64,000 nt of DNA from NCBI RefSeq assembly GCF_011762185.1, contig NZ_JAASQJ010000005.1, forward strand, positions 124,001-188,000. Reading direction: 5' to 3'. This DNA comes from Dyadobacter arcticus. GTDB lineage: Bacteria > Bacteroidota > Bacteroidia > Cytophagales > Spirosomataceae. The position numbers and the translations under genes are program-made. This document shows, one piece after another, positions 60,721-64,000 of the stretch. Below the pieces are notes generated by a model, which saw only the letters and a program-made list of their open reading frames with translations, did no database searches and was not told the DNA's origin. Positions within the stretch are counted from its first letter, which is position 1, and each line of letters begins with the position of its first letter.

Positions 60721-61671
60721 ATGATGAACATCACAATCCTCGACGGCTATACATTAAATCCGGGTGACCAGGACTGGGCACCGATTCTTAAACTTGGGAA
60801 TGTGAGCATATTCGATCGGTCGCAAGGGGATGAAATTTTGGAGCGGGCTAAGGATGCGGAGGTATTGCTTGTTAACAAAGTGGTCCTGTCAGAATCAACG
60901 TTAAGCCAGCTTCCAAAGCTGAAATACATTGGGGTAATGGCTACGGGATTTAATAACATTGACATCGCTGCGGCTCAGAAAAATAACGTTACAGTAACTA
61001 ATGTGAAGGCATACGGCCCGGCGTCCGTCGCACAGCAGACTTTCGCCTTGCTACTATCACTGGTTAATCGGGCCGAAACGCACAGTCAAAGCGTTTTTGC
61101 AGGTGATTGGGCTGCATCGCAGGATTTTTGCTACTGGAAAACGCCACTCACTGAATTAGCTGGAAAAACGATGGGTTTGATTGGATTGGGAGATATTGGA
61201 TCACAGGTCGCCCAAATAGCGCAGGCATTTGGCATGAAAGTGATCGCTTACCGGAAACACCCGGCCGAAACCAAAGGTATAGAAATGGTCACACTTGACG
61301 ATATTTTCACAAAAAGCGATGTGATCAGTTTACATTGTCCGCTTACGGATGATACCAGGGAGATCATCAATAAGCACTCCCTCTCTCAAATGAAGCCAAC
61401 CGCGTTTTTACTCAATACGGGTAGGGGCCCGTTGGTTAATGAAGTTGATCTGGCCAATGCTCTTAAAGAAGGTACGATTGCAGGGGCAGGTCTGGATGTA
61501 TTGTCTACTGAGCCGCCTAAATCCGATAACCCACTCGTTTCAGCACCCAATTGTGTCATTACCCCACACGTGGCTTGGGCTACTTTCGAGTCAAGAAAAC
61601 GATTGCTTCAAATGGTGGCAGATAACCTCAAAGAATTCATGGAAGGCAAACCAATGAACGTGGTTTCGTAG
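60721..61671 (+). CDS. D-2-hydroxyacid dehydrogenase (hydroxypyruvate-reductase-like)
   Basis: A 316-residue NAD(H)-dependent enzyme. The start MNITILDGYTLNPGDQDW and YIGVMATGFNNIDIAAAQ resemble glycerate dehydrogenases. The nucleotide-binding motif is MGLIGLGDIGSQVAQIA (about 150-166). Catalytic Arg is in NTGRGPLVNE, the Glu in LSTEPPKSDNPL and the His in CVITPHVAWATFE. It probably interconverts hydroxypyruvate and glycerate, but specificity is not certain. Two ATGs (60721, 60724) are possible. It ends 1 base from the stop of the convergent small gene. Confidence 0.9.
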   Translation: MMNITILDGYTLNPGDQDWAPILKLGNVSIFDRSQGDEILERAKDAEVLLVNKVVLSESTLSQLPKLKYIGVMATGFNNIDIAAAQKNNVTVTNVKAYGPASVAQQTFALLLSLVNRAETHSQSVFAGDWAASQDFCYWKTPLTELAGKTMGLIGLGDIGSQVAQIAQAFGMKVIAYRKHPAETKGIEMVTLDDIFTKSDVISLHCPLTDDTREIINKHSLSQMKPTAFLLNTGRGPLVNEVDLANALKEGTIAGAGLDVLSTEPPKSDNPLVSAPNCVITPHVAWATFESRKRLLQMVADNLKEFMEGKPMNVVS

Positions 61672-61672
61672 C

Positions 61673-61855
61673 TTATTCATCCTTCTTTTTCTCACCCCAG
61701 TCTGTCTTCATTTTGGAATAAGACTTTTTGTCAACGGTTTTCTTACTTTTTGGGCGGGAAGTGCCTTTCTTTTTTCTTGCATTGATATTGTTAACCAGCG
61801 AGTTCTTTACACCCAACTTATTCTTTTTCCTGCTCCCTGTTTTCGCCTTTGCCAT
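61673..61855 (-). CDS. Small highly basic protein
   Basis: A 60-residue protein, more than a third Lys/Arg (MAKAKTGSRKKNKLGVKNSLVN at the N-terminus). The pattern GVKNSLVNNINARKKKGTSRPKS looks like a small conserved Bacteroidota family, but I know no assigned function. High charge suggests nucleic-acid or ribosome association; that is inference. It converges with the dehydrogenase gene. Confidence 0.75.
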   Translation of the reverse strand: MAKAKTGSRKKNKLGVKNSLVNNINARKKKGTSRPKSKKTVDKKSYSKMKTDWGEKKKDE

Positions 61856-61907
61856 TTTTGATGAAGTTTATGAAATGGCCGCCTCAATTTTCGTGCCTGG
61901 GACTTCA

Positions 61908-63053
61908 CTACTTAAATTTTTCCAGCGAAAACCAATTCTCAGCATTCGTCCGATAAATTTTGTCCACAACGGTTTTTGGAAGTCTTAATCCATTGAATTC
62001 CTTTTCCACGTCCGCAACCTTCATTTTTTCCGAGGATGTGAAGAATTTCCAATGTTCCAGCCAATTTTCATGCGCTTGTTTACTGTATACATCAATGGGC
62101 GTTTTTTCATTAACCGTTTCGTCGGTGGCATACACAAGTCTGTCCTGGTACTTAACAAAAAAGTCGCGCACCTTTTTTGGATTTGTTACCGCCTGAAATT
62201 CAAAATGTGTGATCCTCTCGGCCATATCTACGGCCATATTTGGATAGAGGTCCAATCGCTTTGCTAATGTATCCGTATCCCATTCCAAGCTTCCCAGATG
62301 CGCTCCTACGAACTTTAACTTCGGATGTTTTTCCAGCATATGGTCCCTGGCCGCCATGATATATTCATGTGTTGGATATTCCGGATGCAGGTACATGTGA
62401 TACTCCGGATGTTCAGAAAAGTAATTTTTATCACCCGCCACGGTCATTTTGTCAACGGGCAGCCAGGCGTTCTTGGGCTCGCCAATGTGGCCAATGAACG
62501 TAGCGTTACTCTTTTCGATGAAATCCAGGACAGGATCAAACTTCGGATCGTCGATCATTACAAATTTACCTTTGGCATCTTTCAACTCCATCCCGACATT
62601 CTTCCAGATCTTAACCGCAATCGCACCCTTTTCAAAGGAATCGTCCAGATAGGAAATCGTTTTCTGCGCCCAGCCCGGCTCATTGAAGTCCTTCACCGAA
62701 ATTGTTGTCGCATAGGCAAGGTCATTTGGATAAGCCTTCAACAGTTTTACAGCCAGCCCCTGCTGCTCTCCGATCGGCGGGGAATAGCCGGAATTCACAT
62801 TGACCGTTATTAATTTGAAATGATCCCTTTTGGCCTGGGCAATGAAAGTGGTATCATACACTTTGAAATGTACGTGGGTATTAATTTTGGAAATCTTCCC
62901 GAAGTCTTCGTCGGTGTAGTAAGCAGATTTATCATCGGTCGCCTCTGAATTGTCGTCACTTTCGTTCCCACTTTTTTGCGTACAGTTGAATGCGAGATAG
63001 CAAAAGCTTAAAATCAGACTTTTAGCAAGGATATGTTTTGGGTGGATTTTCAT
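61908..63053 (-). CDS. Amidohydrolase-family lipoprotein
   Basis: A 381-residue exported lipoprotein with lipobox near FNC and an acidic linker (ESDDNSEATDD). The body is an amidohydrolase-like TIM barrel: INTHVHFKVYDTTF (HxH metal motif, about 59-72), FIGHIGEPKNAW, KLKFVGAHLGSLEWD and RLVYATDETVNEKTP (candidate catalytic Asp). The metal-binding His residues and the last Asp fit the amidohydrolase-2 type. The substrate is unknown. The start at 63053 begins the signal peptide. Confidence 0.83.
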   Translation of the reverse strand: MKIHPKHILAKSLILSFCYLAFNCTQKSGNESDDNSEATDDKSAYYTDEDFGKISKINTHVHFKVYDTTFIAQAKRDHFKLITVNVNSGYSPPIGEQQGLAVKLLKAYPNDLAYATTISVKDFNEPGWAQKTISYLDDSFEKGAIAVKIWKNVGMELKDAKGKFVMIDDPKFDPVLDFIEKSNATFIGHIGEPKNAWLPVDKMTVAGDKNYFSEHPEYHMYLHPEYPTHEYIMAARDHMLEKHPKLKFVGAHLGSLEWDTDTLAKRLDLYPNMAVDMAERITHFEFQAVTNPKKVRDFFVKYQDRLVYATDETVNEKTPIDVYSKQAHENWLEHWKFFTSSEKMKVADVEKEFNGLRLPKTVVDKIYRTNAENWFSLEKFK

Positions 63054-63149
63054 AGAAGTGGTTAAGTTTTCATTGATGAAAAGCACTTAACCCCTGATTT
63101 TTACCAGCAACTCCGGTTCTGTTGCAATGCCTGCCTGCATTCCGATTGG

Positions 63150-64000
63150 TTATCTGCTGAATTTAATCGCAACCAGAACGGCAACAACAAAAATAATGCA
63201 GGCACTCAAAAATGAAGTTATGTGCAGAGAATGTATAAATGCTTGCTTTGCCTGTGCTAGAAGTCCGGTGTCATTCAACCGGTGTGCTTCCGCTATTGCG
63301 CCGCCGATCGTATCGCGGGATACCGCGCTGCCGGTGGAATTGTCCATATCATGGCGATAGAGTGTATTCCATACGCTGCCCAGAATGGCAACGCCCAATG
63401 CGCCACCAAATCCAGTACTAGTTTCGGAAAGGCCTGCTGCCGCACCTGCCTTTTGGGCCGGCGCCGATGCCAGAACAAGGTCAATGCCTACGGTTACCGT
63501 CAGCCCGCATCCTGCCGACATCAGCACCATGGCCACCACAAGCAAGGGCAATCCATTGTCAGTAAGCAATGAAAGTGATGCAATTCCCGTAGTCAGCAGC
63601 AAAAGACCGGCGGTGATAACAACGCCCCGGCTAAAATGTTTAAGCGCAATTGGCGCGAGCATACACAAAACAACGCTACCCAATGCACCCGGCAGCATCC
63701 ACAATCCAGCTTCAAATGATCCAAGCCCCAATACCGATTGCAGGTACTGCCCTACAAAGAGGAACATACCCGACCAGCTAAAAATCCCGATAAACAACGC
63801 CCCCAAAGCGGCATTGAACCTGGCATTGGAAAAAAGTTTCAGGTCAATCAGCGGCAATTCAAGCTTTTTTTGCCTTTGAATAAAAATAAAAATAATCCCG
63901 AAGCCGGGCAGAGTACTTAACAATGCAATGAGGCTGATTCCGTCTTGTGCCATTTGTTTGATACCAAAAATAATTGCCAGAATGCCCGCTATTAACAATA
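63150..64000 (-). CDS. MFS transporter of the DHA2 type, C-terminal part
   Basis: The last ~283 residues of a major facilitator exporter; its beginning lies beyond the right edge, and the Met at 63998 is internal. About seven membrane segments are visible, with family motifs such as LELPLIDLKLFSNARFNAAL, the segment GAAAGLSETSTGFGGALGVAILGSVWN (motif of 14-TM drug:H+ antiporters) and a C-terminal HSLHITSFLSACIIFVVAVLVA. It resembles QacA/EmrB-like multidrug exporters; the substrate cannot be inferred. Confidence 0.88.
   Translation of the reverse strand, partial: LLIAGILAIIFGIKQMAQDGISLIALLSTLPGFGIIFIFIQRQKKLELPLIDLKLFSNARFNAALGALFIGIFSWSGMFLFVGQYLQSVLGLGSFEAGLWMLPGALGSVVLCMLAPIALKHFSRGVVITAGLLLLTTGIASLSLLTDNGLPLLVVAMVLMSAGCGLTVTVGIDLVLASAPAQKAGAAAGLSETSTGFGGALGVAILGSVWNTLYRHDMDNSTGSAVSRDTIGGAIAEAHRLNDTGLLAQAKQAFIHSLHITSFLSACIIFVVAVLVAIKFSR

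Overview
The window looks like chromosome of a Bacteroidota bacterium of the order Cytophagales, probably close to Dyadobacter/Spirosomataceae. The lineage is inferred from protein families, not from a search. The evidence is type IX secretion proteins (PorU, PorV and a PorU2-like protein), BlaI/M56 signalling pairs, PspC/GIN-domain proteins, bacterial GGGP synthase, DUF4290, and promoters of the Bacteroidota type (-7 box TAnnTTTG, sometimes with TTTG or TTG 17-20 nt upstream). I saw no rRNA, tRNA, integrase, transposase or CRISPR array. Most of the window is ordinary chromosome with short gaps.

Layout. 1-1.9 kb: end of priA, then pyk. 2.1-6.8 kb: a Uma2-like gene and a BlaI repressor with two tandem M56 (BlaR1-like) sensors that also carry TonB C-terminal domains. 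6.9-9.8 kb: a Gfo/Idh/MocA oxidoreductase behind a long inverted repeat, then exbB-exbD and a second Uma2 gene on the minus strand. 9.9-13.3 kb: an MbnP-like lipoprotein, a MauG/CcpA-type di-haem peroxidase and a CDICGC-motif barrel protein, probably a metal-related envelope module. 13.4-19.7 kb: a small membrane protein, ffh, a secreted protein, a secreted phosphatase-family enzyme, an isolated nuoN and a solo LuxR-type HTH gene. 19.7-20.85 kb: a gene-poor stretch with two tiny minus-strand genes and two copies of one 20-bp dyad.

20.9-30 kb: TraB/GumN-like and M28 peptidase genes, a DUF4160-DUF2442 pair, typA with a very long hairpin, and a padR-pspC-GIN operon. 30-38 kb: folA, porU2-like, DUF4290, murA (active-site Cys replaced by Asp), a truncated DUF1080 gene and a photolyase. 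37.8-44.4 kb, minus strand: a catalytically dead M16 homologue, porV, porU and an SprT-like protease. 44.4-49.8 kb, minus strand: a tiny lipoprotein, GGGP synthase, three small membrane proteins and hisIE-hisF-hisA-hisH. These his genes are preceded by a histidine-rich leader peptide and an intrinsic terminator, which is a classical attenuator layout.

49.9-64 kb: an M14 carboxypeptidase, a TonB-dependent receptor with an IPT/TIG lipoprotein, a HupE/UreJ protein, an M1 aminopeptidase, a DUF4143 ATPase behind five 22-bp tandem repeats, a hydroxypyruvate-reductase-like gene, a small basic protein, an amidohydrolase lipoprotein and the end of an MFS exporter gene.

The signals most worth following up are regulatory: the his attenuator with an apparently leaderless leader peptide, the 22-bp iteron-like array, the ACTA-N6-TAGT operators before blaI, the paired TTTGTC-N8-GACAAA dyads, and the 15-bp inverted repeat at 6866-6906.
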